Shown here: positions 18,972 through 28,125 of the stretch, in pieces
Numbering within the stretch: the stretch's first letter is position 1
Layout: each line of letters opens with the position of its first letter
Assembly (NCBI GenBank): GCA_018828145.1
Contig: JAHJWO010000046.1
Coordinates: forward strand, 1-64,000
Length of the DNA stretch: 64,000 nt
Direction: 5' to 3'
Origin: Alphaproteobacteria bacterium
GTDB taxonomy: Bacteria > Pseudomonadota > Alphaproteobacteria > Rhizobiales > Devosiaceae
Notes under the pieces: generated by a model
Told to the model about the DNA's origin: nothing
The model's input: the letters and a program-made list of their open reading frames with translations, nothing else
Database searches by the model: none
Translations under genes and position numbers: made by a program

Positions 18972-19886
18972 TCAGCTCCTCTTGAGCTTGGGATCAAGCG
19001 CATCGCGCAGGCCGTCGCCGACGAGATTGATCGCCAGCACCGTGATGAGAATGGCCAGACCCGGCAGGGTCACCACCCACCAGGCCCGCAGGATGAACTG
19101 GCGGGCTTCGGCGAGCATGGTGCCCCATTCGGGGGTCGGCGGCTGGGCGCCAAGGCCGAGGAAGCCAAGGGCCGCCGCGTCGAGGATGGCGCTGGAAAAG
19201 CTCAGCGTCGCCTGGACAATCAGTGGCGCCAGGCAATTTGGCAGGATGGTCTTGAACATCAGCCGCAGATGGCCCGCACCGGCCACGCGGGCGGAGGTCA
19301 CATAGTCCTTGCCCATCTCCCCCAGCACGGCCGAGCGCGTCAGGCGCACGAAATGGGGCTGCAGCACGAGCGCGATGGCGATCATCATGTTGATGAGGCC
19401 CGGGCCGAGAATGGCCACCAGGACTAGCGCCAGCAGCAGCGAGGGGAAGGCCAGGATCAGGTCCATGATGCGCATCAGCAGCGTATCCACCCAGCCGCCG
19501 GCATAGCCGGCCAGCAGGCCCACCGCGATGCCGGTGACCAGCGCGATCACCACCACGACGGTACCGATCAGCATGGAATATTGCGAGCCATGGATGAGGC
19601 GCGAAAGAATGTCGCGACCCACGGCATCGGTGCCGAGCAGGAATTCCGGACGGCCGCCTTCGAGCCAGGCGGGGGGCACCAGCAGCGCATCGCGATATTG
19701 CTGGATGGGCGAATGGGGCGCGATCCAGTGGGCAAAGATCGCCGTCAGCACCAGCAGGATGAACACGACGAGGCCGATGACGGCGCCGCGGTTGACGGAG
19801 AAGTAGAACCAGAACTCGCGCAGCTGGATCAGCGGACTGATCTTGGGCGCGGCGTTGGGGTCGGCGACGGTAACGGGATTGGACAT
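18972..19886 (-). CDS. dppC: Dipeptide ABC transporter permease DppC
   Basis: A 304-residue inner-membrane protein with an N-terminal OppC-type segment (REFWFYFSVNRGAVIGLVVFI) and about six membrane helices. The cytoplasmic EAA loop is at ARVAGAGHLRLMFKTILPN (about 213-231). GTDAVGRDILSRLIHGS before the third helix is typical for DppC/OppC. It pairs with DppB to form the pore. The gap from dppB is eight bases. Confidence 0.9.
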   Translation of the reverse strand: MSNPVTVADPNAAPKISPLIQLREFWFYFSVNRGAVIGLVVFILLVLTAIFAHWIAPHSPIQQYRDALLVPPAWLEGGRPEFLLGTDAVGRDILSRLIHGSQYSMLIGTVVVVIALVTGIAVGLLAGYAGGWVDTLLMRIMDLILAFPSLLLALVLVAILGPGLINMMIAIALVLQPHFVRLTRSAVLGEMGKDYVTSARVAGAGHLRLMFKTILPNCLAPLIVQATLSFSSAILDAAALGFLGLGAQPPTPEWGTMLAEARQFILRAWWVVTLPGLAILITVLAINLVGDGLRDALDPKLKRS

Positions 19887-19894
19887 GTCGCCTC

Positions 19895-20902
19895 CTAGTT
19901 ATGCCGGATACGGGGATTGATGAGCCCGTAGAGCACATCGACGATGAGGTTGACCGCCATGACGATGAGCGCGATCAGCAACAGACCGGCCTGCACCACG
20001 GGGTAATCGCGGCGCGAGATGGCGTCGATCATCCACTTGCCGATGCCGGGCCAGGAGAAGATCGTCTCGGTGAGAATGGCGCCGGCCATCATCACCCCGA
20101 CCTGCAGGCCGATCGTGGTCACCACGGGGATCAGCGCATTGCGCAGGGCATGCACGCCGATGACCTGTCCAGGCGACAAGCCCTTGGCGCGGGCAGTGCG
20201 GACATAGTCGTCACCCAGCACTTCGAGCATGGCCGAACGGGTCTGCCGGGCGATCACGGCGAGCGGGATCGTGCCCAATGTGATCGTGGGCAGGATGAGG
20301 TGCCGCAGGGCTGAGACGAAGGCGCCATCCTGCCCCGAGAGCAGGGAGTCGATGGTCATGAAGCCGGTGACTGCCGGGAAGAAATACAGCAGATCGATAC
20401 GGCCCGAGACGGGCGTCCAGCCGAGATAGCCGGAAAAGAAGATGATCAACAGCAGGCCCAGCCAGAAGATGGGCATGGAATAGCCAACAAGAGCGGTGCC
20501 CATCAGCGTCTGATCGAACCAGGTGCCGCGCTTGACCGCGGCGATAATGCCGGCGGGAATGCCGAGCACGACGGCAAAGATGGTGGCGCAGAAGGCCAGC
20601 TCCACGGTGGCTGGGAACAGGGTCAGGAAGTCGCGGATGACCGGACGCTTGGTCGAGATCGAGGTGCCGAAGTCGCCCTGGAAGATGCCGGAGAGGTAGT
20701 CCCAGTACTGCACCCAGATCGGCCGGTCATAGCCGAACTGGGCAAGGAGCGCCTGGTAGCGCTCGGGCGAAACGCTGCGCTCGCCAGCGATCATGAGAAT
20801 GGGATCGCCGGGCAGGACCCGGACGAAGGCGAAAGCCACGATCGTGATACCGATGAAGGTCGGTATGATCAGCAGCAGGCGATTGAGGAGGAATCGGATC
20901 AT
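19895..20902 (-). CDS. dppB: Dipeptide ABC transporter permease DppB
   Basis: A 335-residue membrane protein with the N-terminal signature RFLLNRLLLIIPTFIGITI, VLPGDPI and DYLSGIFQGDFGTSIS, and an EAA loop at TARAKGLSPGQVIGVHALRN (about 239-258). About six helices are predicted. It is the partner of DppC. A GC-rich hairpin separates it from dppA, which probably sets different expression levels for binding protein and permease. Confidence 0.9.
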   Translation of the reverse strand: MIRFLLNRLLLIIPTFIGITIVAFAFVRVLPGDPILMIAGERSVSPERYQALLAQFGYDRPIWVQYWDYLSGIFQGDFGTSISTKRPVIRDFLTLFPATVELAFCATIFAVVLGIPAGIIAAVKRGTWFDQTLMGTALVGYSMPIFWLGLLLIIFFSGYLGWTPVSGRIDLLYFFPAVTGFMTIDSLLSGQDGAFVSALRHLILPTITLGTIPLAVIARQTRSAMLEVLGDDYVRTARAKGLSPGQVIGVHALRNALIPVVTTIGLQVGVMMAGAILTETIFSWPGIGKWMIDAISRRDYPVVQAGLLLIALIVMAVNLIVDVLYGLINPRIRHN

Positions 20903-20917
20903 GTGTTTTTGGGGATG

Positions 20918-20942
20918 CCGGGGGCAGCAGCGCCGCCCCCGG
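20918..20942 (-). promoter_or_regulatory. Intercistronic hairpin between dppA and dppB
   Basis: CCGGGGGC (20918-20925) pairs with GCCCCCGG (20935-20942) around a nine-base loop, 13 bases after the dppA stop. On the transcribed strand it is followed by an A-rich, not a U-rich, stretch. It therefore looks like an mRNA-stabilising structure protecting the dppA message, not a terminator. Confidence 0.5.
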
Positions 20943-20954
20943 ACTTAGTCCCGA

Positions 20955-22550
20955 TTACTCGGTGATGTCGACACCGTCAAAGGCATGCGTGCCCTTGGGG
21001 TCCATGACATAACCGGTGACCTTGGTGCTCATCGGCATGAAGACCAGCGAATGGGCAATGGTTGCCCACGGGGCTTCGCGCTTGAACACTTCCTGGGCCT
21101 TCACATAGAGCTCGGTGCGAGCGGCCTGATCGGAAATGGTCTTGGCTTCCTGGACGAGGGCATCGAATTCCTCGTTGCACCACTGAGCCCGGTTGGCGCC
21201 GCCAACGGCGTCACAACCAAGCAGCACGGCCAGGAAGTTGTCCGGATCACCATTGTCGCCGGTCCAGCCAAGCAGCACGGCGCCGTCACGATCGACCTGC
21301 GACGACTGTTCCAGGTATTCGGCCCATTCCATCGAGACGATCTCGACGGTGACACCGACTTCAGCAAAGTCAGCCTGGATCAGTTCAGCCATGCGGCGGG
21401 CATCCGGGTTATACGGACGCGACACCGGCATTGCCCAGACCTTCATCGAGAGATTCTCGACACCGGCTTCAGCCAGCGCGGCCTTGGCGGCTTCCGGATC
21501 ATAGGCATCGTCGACGGTGGCTTCGTCATAGGACCACATGGTCGGCGGGATCGGGTTCTTGGCGATTTCGGCATTGCCTTCAAACACGGCGTCGATGATG
21601 GCCTGCTTGTCGATGGCCATGTTGAGGGCCTTGCGGACGGCGGCGTTGTCGAACGGGGCCTGCTGGGTGTTGTAGGCGAGGAAGCCGATATTGAGGCCTT
21701 CCTGCTCCATCATCTGCAGGTTCGGATCGGCCTTGATGACTTCAAGGTCGGCCGGGTTCGGATAGGGCATGATGTGGCATTCGCCGGCCTGCAGCTTCTG
21801 CAGACGGACGGCCGGATCGGTCGTGATGGCAAAGACCAGGTCGTCGATGGGCTGCACGCCATTCCAGTATTCGTCGAAGCTGGCATAGCGGATGGCCGCA
21901 TCCTGCTGGTAGTTGACGAACTGGAACGGACCGGTGCCGATCGGCTGCTGGTTGAGCATGTCGAGCGTGCCGGCAGCTTCGAGCTGTGCGGCATATTCAG
22001 CCGACAGGATCGAGGCAAAATCCATCGCCAGGTTGGCAATGAACGGGGCTTCCGGGCGCGAGAGGGTGAACTTGACCGTGTAGTCATCGACCTTTTCGAT
22101 GCTGGTCAGCAGGTCCCCCATCGACATGGAGTTGAAATATTCCCAGGTGATGCCGGTCGAATAGGCATACCACGGGTGATCGGACTTCCACTGGCGCTCG
22201 AAGCTGAACAGGACGTCATCAGCGTTGAAGTCGCGGGTCGGGGTGAAATAGTCGGTGGTGTGGAATTTCACGCCCTGGCGGAGCTTGAACGTATATTCCA
22301 GGCCATCCTCGGACACTTCATAGCTCTCGGCCAGGCCGGGCTCGGTGGTCGAAGCGCCCTTGGTGAACTGCACCAGGCGGTTGTAGATCGGCCGGCTGGA
22401 AGCGTCGAAGGTGGTGCCAGCGGTATAGGGCGCCGGATCGAAGCCTTCCGGCGAACCTTCCGAGCAATAGACCAGGGTCTTGGCCTGTGCCGCGCCAGCG
22501 GTCAGCGCAATAACCGCCGATGCCGCAAGCAGGGTTTTCATCAATTTCAT
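20955..22550 (-). CDS. dppA: Periplasmic dipeptide-binding protein DppA
   Basis: A 531-residue solute-binding protein with a signal peptide (about 1-23, ending AAQA). The mature start KTLVYCSEGSPEGFDPA and the segments TRDFNADDVLFSFERQ, RPEAPFIANLAMDFASILS and PIGTGPFQF closely follow enterobacterial DppA, so dipeptides (and possibly haem or aminolevulinate) are the likely ligands. It is the first gene of dppABCDF. Upstream lie a 13-bp inverted repeat and a RutR-type palindrome. Confidence 0.92.
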   Translation of the reverse strand: MKLMKTLLAASAVIALTAGAAQAKTLVYCSEGSPEGFDPAPYTAGTTFDASSRPIYNRLVQFTKGASTTEPGLAESYEVSEDGLEYTFKLRQGVKFHTTDYFTPTRDFNADDVLFSFERQWKSDHPWYAYSTGITWEYFNSMSMGDLLTSIEKVDDYTVKFTLSRPEAPFIANLAMDFASILSAEYAAQLEAAGTLDMLNQQPIGTGPFQFVNYQQDAAIRYASFDEYWNGVQPIDDLVFAITTDPAVRLQKLQAGECHIMPYPNPADLEVIKADPNLQMMEQEGLNIGFLAYNTQQAPFDNAAVRKALNMAIDKQAIIDAVFEGNAEIAKNPIPPTMWSYDEATVDDAYDPEAAKAALAEAGVENLSMKVWAMPVSRPYNPDARRMAELIQADFAEVGVTVEIVSMEWAEYLEQSSQVDRDGAVLLGWTGDNGDPDNFLAVLLGCDAVGGANRAQWCNEEFDALVQEAKTISDQAARTELYVKAQEVFKREAPWATIAHSLVFMPMSTKVTGYVMDPKGTHAFDGVDITE

Positions 22551-22617
22551 GATTGTTGTCTCCCGAAACTTATTATGCGCACCCGGCTTGCCAACCGGGG
22601 CTTGGGCGCCAACAAAG

Positions 22618-22630
22618 CGTAGATTCTACG
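22618..22630. promoter_or_regulatory. Inverted repeat upstream of dppA
   Basis: CGTAGA (22618-22623) and TCTACG (22625-22630) form a perfect dyad around one T, 68 bp before the dppA start. Read on the minus strand it contains TAGAAT, a reasonable -10 element. It could be an operator overlapping the dpp promoter. Confidence 0.35.
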
Positions 22631-22648
22631 GGAGCGCAATGGTTGAGT

Positions 22649-22664
22649 TTGACCATTTGGTCAA
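22649..22664. promoter_or_regulatory. RutR-consensus palindrome
   Basis: TTGACCATTTGGTCAA fits TTGACCA-N2-TGGTCAA exactly, the recognition sequence established for RutR, a TetR-family sensor of uracil in E. coli. It is 99 bp upstream of dppA and about 110 bp upstream of the divergent VOC gene, and could serve either. No RutR-like gene is in the window. Confidence 0.6.
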
Positions 22665-22775
22665 TATGATGACAGGCGGAACGTCATTCCACAGGATTGG
22701 ACGGTTTTGAAATGATCCGTTCGGCGGCTCTGCGACGGCTTGACCCGGCGGACCGGCTGGTGATCCATGCACGGC

Positions 22776-23171
22776 ATGACCCAATCTCTCGCCACTGTCG
22801 CACTTCTCGTCGCCGACTACGATGATGCCATCACGTTTTACTGCGACCGCCTTGGATTCAATCTCGTCACCGATACTGACCTGGGAGGCGGCAAGCGCTG
22901 GGTGCTCGTTGCACCACCGGGCCAGAATGGCGCGCAATTGCTGCTGGCCAAAGCCGACGGTGACACGCAGCGCGCCGCGATCGGCAAGCAGGGCGGCGGG
23001 CGCGTGATGTTCTTCCTCAACACGACCAGTTTTGCGCGCGACCATGCTGCACTAGTCAAGCAGGGGGTCCGCTTCCTTGAGACGCCACGGCATGAAGCCT
23101 ATGGCTCGGTGGCGGTATTCGAGGACCTTTACGGGAACAAATGGGACCTTATCGAACCCAAAAAGCCCTGA
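22776..23171 (+). CDS. VOC-family (glyoxalase/bleomycin resistance fold) protein
   Basis: A 131-residue single-domain protein with two beta-alpha-beta-beta-beta modules. It starts LATVALLVADYDDAITFYCDRLGF and ends DLYGNKWDLIEP, the usual VOC pattern with a terminal glutamate ligand. The substrate is unknown. The second ATG (22776) is chosen over one nine bases upstream because it gives the typical short lead before the first strand. It diverges from dppA and overlaps the following secreted-protein gene. Confidence 0.75.
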   Translation: MTQSLATVALLVADYDDAITFYCDRLGFNLVTDTDLGGGKRWVLVAPPGQNGAQLLLAKADGDTQRAAIGKQGGGRVMFFLNTTSFARDHAALVKQGVRFLETPRHEAYGSVAVFEDLYGNKWDLIEPKKP

Positions 23172-23647
23172 TCATGGCATTGTGCATAGCGGCCACGCCC
23201 GTTGCCGCCCAGCAGCCAGGCTGGCACTATTCGCCACTTCCCGGCGAAGGGGATCGCGCTGCCCTGGGCTGCGATCGCCATGCGACACAAGATGACTTTG
23301 TCTGTCTCGCGGTACGTTGCGAGGACGACTTCACCACCGGCGTGCATGTGCACACCAGCCGACCGGGAAAACTGGGCCTATGGGAGATGACGCTCGACCG
23401 GGAGAATGCAAGCCTGGCAACCGAACCGTCCGACGCCCCTTATGGCGGGCGGTTCAAGGATTCGGACTGGCTGCTGGAGCGCATTGAGCAGGGCACTTTC
23501 GTCTACCTGCGCCATGTCGATGATGAGGCGGGCAGCTTTGCCTATATCGACCTGACGGGATCGCTCCGTGCTATCAACAGGGCTCTGGCCTACTGCGCGC
23601 CGCGTGTTCCCGCGCCAAGCGAACCGAATGATGGCGCAGGCGTTTAG
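23141..23647 (+). CDS. Small exported protein of unknown function
   Basis: A 168-residue protein. MGPYRTQKALIMALCIAATPVAAQ reads as a signal peptide with a positive n-region and AxA cleavage near residue 23. If ATG 23174 were used the charged n-region would be lost, so 23141 is preferred; it has GGGA five bases upstream and overlaps the VOC gene by 31 bp. The mature part has four cysteines, at GCDRH, VCLAVRC and AYCAPR, which could form two disulphides in the periplasm. It is not recognised. The overlap suggests expression with the VOC gene. Confidence 0.65.
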   Translation: MGPYRTQKALIMALCIAATPVAAQQPGWHYSPLPGEGDRAALGCDRHATQDDFVCLAVRCEDDFTTGVHVHTSRPGKLGLWEMTLDRENASLATEPSDAPYGGRFKDSDWLLERIEQGTFVYLRHVDDEAGSFAYIDLTGSLRAINRALAYCAPRVPAPSEPNDGAGV

Positions 23648-23673
23648 CCTGCACACACAACTGGAGAAGCACC

Positions 23674-24612
23674 ATGGATCGCCGCCCGCTCGGACGCAGT
23701 GAACTTGTCATCGAACCCCTGGTCCTGGGCGGCAACGTCTTCGGCTGGACCGTCGACGAGAAGCAGGGCTTCGACATTCTCGATGCCTATGTCGAGGCGG
23801 GCTTCACCGCCATCGACACGGCCGAAGGTTATCCGAACTGGGTGCCCGGAAACCCACCCGGCATGAGCGAGACGATTATCGGCAAGTGGCTCAAGGCGCG
23901 CGGCAACCGCGACGCCGTGCATATCTTCACCAAGGTCAATTCGGGAAAAAGCCCGGGCGGGCTTGGCGCCGAGGCGATCCGCACGTCCGTCGAAGCGTCG
24001 CTCAAGCGGCTCCAGACCGACTATATCGATCTCTATTTCAGCCACTGGCCCGATGCCGAGACCAGCCACGAGGAAACGCTCGGCGCCTATGACCCCCTGG
24101 TGCGCTCGGGCAAGGTGCGGGTTATCGGCGCCTCGAACTACACCGCCGCCATGGTCAAAGAGGCCAATGACACCGCGGTGATCAAATCGCTGCCGCGCTA
24201 CGAGGTGCTGCAGCCGCGCTATAATCTCTATGACCGCGCCGAATTCGACGCGCTGCGCGACGTGGTGCTGGAAGAAAACCTCGGCACGATCGTCTATTAC
24301 AGCCTCGCCGCAGGCTTTCTCACCGGAAAGTATCGCAGCAGGGCCGACTTCGGCAAATCGCCGCGGGGTGGCGGCGCCGAGAAATATCTCGATGCCAAAG
24401 GCGAGCGCATTCTCGCCGCGCTCGATCGGGTCGCCAAGGCCAATAGCGCAACGCCCGCCGAGGTTTCCCTGGCCTGGCTGGTGGCTCAACCGGGTGTCAC
24501 CGCGCCCATTGCTTCAGCAACCTCGGTCGAGCAGGTAAAGAGCCTTGCCAATGGCGTGCGGCTCAAGCTCAGCGAAGACGACCTCAAGGCGCTGACCGAG
24601 GCTGGGCAGTAG
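23674..24612 (+). CDS. Aldo/keto reductase
   Basis: A 312-residue NADPH-dependent reductase with the (beta/alpha)8 fold. The catalytic tetrad is visible: Asp in AIDTAEGY, Tyr in AEGYPNW, Lys in FTKVNS and His in YFSHWPD. The C-terminal cofactor segment is PIASATSVEQVKSLA. It resembles the YajO/general-stress-protein-69 group acting on aldehydes; the natural substrate is unknown. It is 26 bp after the exported-protein gene and faces the galactose-dehydrogenase-like gene. Confidence 0.85.
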   Translation: MDRRPLGRSELVIEPLVLGGNVFGWTVDEKQGFDILDAYVEAGFTAIDTAEGYPNWVPGNPPGMSETIIGKWLKARGNRDAVHIFTKVNSGKSPGGLGAEAIRTSVEASLKRLQTDYIDLYFSHWPDAETSHEETLGAYDPLVRSGKVRVIGASNYTAAMVKEANDTAVIKSLPRYEVLQPRYNLYDRAEFDALRDVVLEENLGTIVYYSLAAGFLTGKYRSRADFGKSPRGGGAEKYLDAKGERILAALDRVAKANSATPAEVSLAWLVAQPGVTAPIASATSVEQVKSLANGVRLKLSEDDLKALTEAGQ

Positions 24613-24622
24613 GCGTTTCAAC

Positions 24623-25561
24623 CTACCACTCGAAATCCGGACCGTTCTCGCGGGCGCCCATCAGGAAGACGTCGCTCATCAAGCGCAGCGGCGCGGCGTC
24701 CACGTCGCTTTGGTGGCGGTCAAGCAGGTCAGCAAAATGATCGTACATGGCGGCGTATTCGGCATCGCCATGCTCGAGCACCAGCTGATCATTGACCAAT
24801 AGCCGCCGCCCGCCGCCTTCGAGCTTGACCACGTTGCCCGTGCCGGTCTCGAAGCGGATGGTCCAGATCTCGCCGCTCTCTTCCAGCCAGTTGAAGCCAG
24901 CCGACATCCTGGGCTGGTGCAACTGGCCGGATTTGAATGCGATCTCGACATCGATCGGGGTCTGCCTGTTAGCCGGGAAAGTGAGTTTGGCGCTTTCCAC
25001 AAAGACCGGGAACGGCATCACCTTGGTGAAGATGGACAGGGCATTGATCCCGGGGTCGCACACGCCGAAGCCGCCGGGCTCCCAGACCCAGTCCTGACCG
25101 GGATGCCATTTGCGCACGCTCTCGCGCCAGTCAATGCGGACCGATTTGACGCCCTGCTCGGCGATGATCGCCTTGGCCCGATCGACCGCCGCATTATACT
25201 GGGAATGCCAAGTCTGGTAGAGCACGCGGTCAAGCCGCTGCGCATGGGCAATCAGGTCGTCGAGCTCGGAAATGGTCGTGGTGGGGGGCTTTTCCATCAT
25301 CACGTCCTTGCCGGCGTCGAGCGCCTCGCGGACATATTGATGGCGGATGCCCGGTGGGGTGCAGATCGATACAAGCCCGATATCGGGCAGGGCCGCATAG
25401 AGCTCGGCCGGTGTCTTGAAGACCGGCAGGCCATTGTGACTCAGCCCGCGCATCGACACCGTCGCCGCCAGTTCGAAATCGTCGGATGCGTCGATCACTG
25501 GCAGGTGCTGGTCCTGTGCGATCTTGCCCACGCCGATAACGGCGATCCTGCGCTTGGCCAT
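24623..25561 (-). CDS. D-galactose 1-dehydrogenase-like Gfo/Idh/MocA oxidoreductase
   Basis: A 312-residue NAD(P)-dependent enzyme. The Rossmann start is RIAVIGVGKIAQDQHLPVI, the catalytic lysine lies in MEKPPTT, and the segment IDWRESVRKWHPGQDW closely matches the Pseudomonas galactose dehydrogenase group, which oxidises D-galactose to galactonolactone (De Ley-Doudoroff pathway). Other sugars such as arabinose or fucose are possible. ATG 25561 gives the Rossmann fold at residue 4; an earlier in-frame start would add 19 unrelated residues. No other galactose genes are adjacent. Confidence 0.75.
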   Translation of the reverse strand: MAKRRIAVIGVGKIAQDQHLPVIDASDDFELAATVSMRGLSHNGLPVFKTPAELYAALPDIGLVSICTPPGIRHQYVREALDAGKDVMMEKPPTTTISELDDLIAHAQRLDRVLYQTWHSQYNAAVDRAKAIIAEQGVKSVRIDWRESVRKWHPGQDWVWEPGGFGVCDPGINALSIFTKVMPFPVFVESAKLTFPANRQTPIDVEIAFKSGQLHQPRMSAGFNWLEESGEIWTIRFETGTGNVVKLEGGGRRLLVNDQLVLEHGDAEYAAMYDHFADLLDRHQSDVDAAPLRLMSDVFLMGARENGPDFEW

Positions 25562-25651
25562 GAGACGGCTCTCCTTGAAAGTGCCGCGTATAGAACAGAG
25601 CGACCCCATCCCTGCCAAGGGGCCGAGCGTGGAATTGTATGATTTTTGTTG

Positions 25652-26002
25652 TCAGGTGGCGGGTGGCTGCCACAGCTCGATATGGTTGCCTTCCGGATCG
25701 ATGATCCGTCCGAAGCGACCTGTTTCGGCCGTATCCCACTCTTGGGGGCGTGTTTCGACGGCAATGCCCGCATCTGTCAGTTGGGCGATCAAGCCATCAA
25801 GGTCGTCGACCCGGAAATTGAGCATGGTCTGGCGGTCGGCGGGAAAATAGTCGGTATCGGACTTGAAGGGTGCGAAGACCGTGGGGCCCGCCTGCTGGTT
25901 CCAGAAGCCGGCGATGCCAAGATGGGTCTCATACCAAGCCTCGAGCGCCGCCGGGTCCCGTGCGCGGAAGAAGACGCCACCAATGCCAACTGCCTTTGCC
26001 AC
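25652..26002 (-). CDS. VOC-family protein
   Basis: A 116-residue glyoxalase-fold protein. It begins GIGGVFFRARDPAALEAWYETHLGI and ends GRIIDPEGNHIELWQP, where the last glutamate is the usual metal ligand. It is unlike the VOC protein at 22776 in detail (low similarity by eye) and is not a recent duplicate. Probably a lyase, dioxygenase-like or binding protein; function cannot be given. It stands between two other minus-strand genes with gaps of 65 and 90 bp. Confidence 0.75.
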   Translation of the reverse strand: MAKAVGIGGVFFRARDPAALEAWYETHLGIAGFWNQQAGPTVFAPFKSDTDYFPADRQTMLNFRVDDLDGLIAQLTDAGIAVETRPQEWDTAETGRFGRIIDPEGNHIELWQPPAT

Positions 26003-26067
26003 GTGCCCCTCCTCTGGCTTCCCGGCGTCCGCTACAGCCTAGCGCGCCTCACAGAGCGCACCAACGT

Positions 26068-27321
26068 TTAGCGGATCACGATGGCACGGAAGTCGTTCAC
26101 ATTGGTGCCGGTCGGCCCGGTCACCAGCAGGTCGCCTATGGCATTGAAGGCGCCCCAGGCGTCATTGGCGGCCAGCGCAGCCAGCGGATCGAGGCCCGCC
26201 TTGCGCAGGCGCGTTGCCGTTCCGCCATCGACAAAGGCGCCGGCATTGTCTTCGGAGCCATCGATGCCATCGGTATCGGCTGCCAGGGCACTGATGCCCT
26301 CTACACCATCAATAGCGATGGCAAGGGCAAGCAGGAATTCGGCATTGCGACCGCCCCTGCCCCGGCCGCGCAGCGTCACCGTGGTTTCCCCACCCGAGAG
26401 CAGCACGACCGGTTTCTTGAAGGGACGGTTGCGCTGCGACACCTCGCGCGCCATGGCCGCCAGGACCTGCGCCACGTCACGCGATTCCCCCTCAATGGAA
26501 TCGGAAAGGATCGCCGCCTCGATCCCATGCTGGCGCGCCAGCTCGGCCGCTGCCTCGAGCGAGAGCGCGGCGGAGGCGATGGTGCGCACGCTGTTGCGGG
26601 CAAAGACCGGATCGCCCGGCAAGGGCGCGAGATTGTCGTCCCCCGCCAGGAGGGCGTGGGCATGAGGCGGCAGGTCGAGCCGGTAGAGATTGGCATATTT
26701 GCGCGCCAGCTCGCGCGTGCCGGCCATGGGAATGGTCGGGCCGGAAGCCACCACTGCCGGGTCGTCGCCCGGGACATCGGAGACGACCAGCGTCGCGACA
26801 CGCGCCGGGGCACAATGGGCTGCCAAGCGCCCGCCCTTGATGGCGGAAAACTGGTTGCGGATCAGGTTCATCACCGAGATCGGCGCGCCCGAGGCCAGCA
26901 GCGCGCGGTTGATCGCCTGCTCATCGTCGAGCGTCAGGCCCGGGGCCGGCGCTGGCAACAGCGACGAGCCGCCGCCCGAAATCAGCGCGACGACAAGATC
27001 GTCCGGACTCAAGCCCGATACTGTCTCCAGGATGCGCCGGGCCGCGAGAAACCCGGCCTCGTCGGGCACCGGATGAGCGGCCTCGACAATTTCGATCCGT
27101 GAACAGGCCTCGGCATAGCCATAGCGGGTCACCACCAGCCCGGTGAGCGGGCCATCCCAGGCCTCCTCGAAAGCCCGCGCCATCTGGGCCGAGGCTTTAC
27201 CGGCCCCGATCACCACGGTGCGACCCGCCGGCCGTTCCGGCAGGTGCAGGCGCACGCCCAGGGCGGGTTGCGCCTGCGCCACGGCACGGTGAAACATCTG
27301 TTCAAGCAGGGCGCGATCCAT
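26068..27321 (-). CDS. gckA: Glycerate 2-kinase (MOFRL family)
   Basis: A 417-residue kinase of the type-2 glycerate kinase family. The N-terminal DUF4147 domain has [12 protein letters not shown] and [15 protein letters not shown]; the C-terminal MOFRL domain has [28 protein letters not shown] and DTDGIDG. It phosphorylates D-glycerate to 2-phosphoglycerate, for the serine cycle, glyoxylate or tartronate pathways. ATG 27321 is preferred over a start 23 codons upstream. It is divergent from the DUF1045/phn genes. Confidence 0.87.
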   Translation of the reverse strand: MDRALLEQMFHRAVAQAQPALGVRLHLPERPAGRTVVIGAGKASAQMARAFEEAWDGPLTGLVVTRYGYAEACSRIEIVEAAHPVPDEAGFLAARRILETVSGLSPDDLVVALISGGGSSLLPAPAPGLTLDDEQAINRALLASGAPISVMNLIRNQFSAIKGGRLAAHCAPARVATLVVSDVPGDDPAVVASGPTIPMAGTRELARKYANLYRLDLPPHAHALLAGDDNLAPLPGDPVFARNSVRTIASAALSLEAAAELARQHGIEAAILSDSIEGESRDVAQVLAAMAREVSQRNRPFKKPVVLLSGGETTVTLRGRGRGGRNAEFLLALAIAIDGVEGISALAADTDGIDGSEDNAGAFVDGGTATRLRKAGLDPLAALAANDAWGAFNAIGDLLVTGPTGTNVNDFRAIVIR

Positions 27322-27435
27322 CGTTTCTCTCGGCTTGCGATTCGCTGCGGGCAAGGGTAGCCAGCATGAGGCTGCGTGCACAGGTGTCAAACCACCGACA
27401 CAGAGTACGCCTAGCGGCTGGGGTGAGGAGTTTCC

Positions 27436-28125
27436 ATGACCGAACGTTTCGCGATCTATTTTGCCCCATCCGCCACCAGCAACCTCTGGGAACGGGCTGC
27501 CACCTGGCTGGGGCGGGACGCCAACGATGGCGACCTGTTCAACGGACCCGTGGCCGGCATCGACCGGGACCGGCTACTCAACCTCACCCAGTCCGCCAAT
27601 CGCTATGGCTTCCACGCCACGCTCAAGGCGCCCATGGCGCTGGCCGATGGCTACAACGAGGCCGACCTGCGTGCCGCGCTGGACGAGTTTGCTGCGCGGC
27701 ACCGGCCGGTCAACCTGGGCAAGCTCAGGCTCGCCTCCCTGCAGGGTTTCCTCGCCCTGATGGTCGATGGCGAGAACGAGGCACTGGCCGATTTCGCGGC
27801 GCATGTGGTGGAGGATTTCGATCCCTTCCGCGCGCCGATGTCGACCAAGGATTATGCCGCCCGCGCGTCCAAGGGGCTCAACGAGCGGCAGATCGAACTG
27901 CTCGGCGCCTATGGCTACCCCTATGTATTCGAGCAGTTCCGTTTCCACATGACGTTGACCGACCGGCTCGGGGATGAGGACGCGCAGGACATCGCGCAGG
28001 CCGCCGCCACATGGTTTGGACCCGTACTGGAAGACGAGGTCATCCTGGACCGGCTTAGCCTGTTTCACGAGCCCGACGCCGGCAAGCCATTCCGCCGGGT
28101 CGGCGATTTCAGGCTGGGCGCATGA
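27436..28125 (+). CDS. DUF1045 protein, 2H phosphoesterase-like, phosphonate-linked
   Basis: A 229-residue protein of the DUF1045 family, annotated in other genomes as a putative phosphonate metabolism protein. Two H-x-T motifs (GFHATLKAP near 56-64 and FHMTLTDRL near 173-181) are the hallmark of 2H phosphoesterases, which cleave 2',3'-cyclic or related phosphates. A cyclic phosphoribosyl intermediate of the C-P lyase pathway is a plausible substrate, which is inference. GGTGAGGAG precedes ATG 27436. Its stop overlaps the phnM start by four bases. Confidence 0.8.
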   Translation: MTERFAIYFAPSATSNLWERAATWLGRDANDGDLFNGPVAGIDRDRLLNLTQSANRYGFHATLKAPMALADGYNEADLRAALDEFAARHRPVNLGKLRLASLQGFLALMVDGENEALADFAAHVVEDFDPFRAPMSTKDYAARASKGLNERQIELLGAYGYPYVFEQFRFHMTLTDRLGDEDAQDIAQAAATWFGPVLEDEVILDRLSLFHEPDAGKPFRRVGDFRLGA

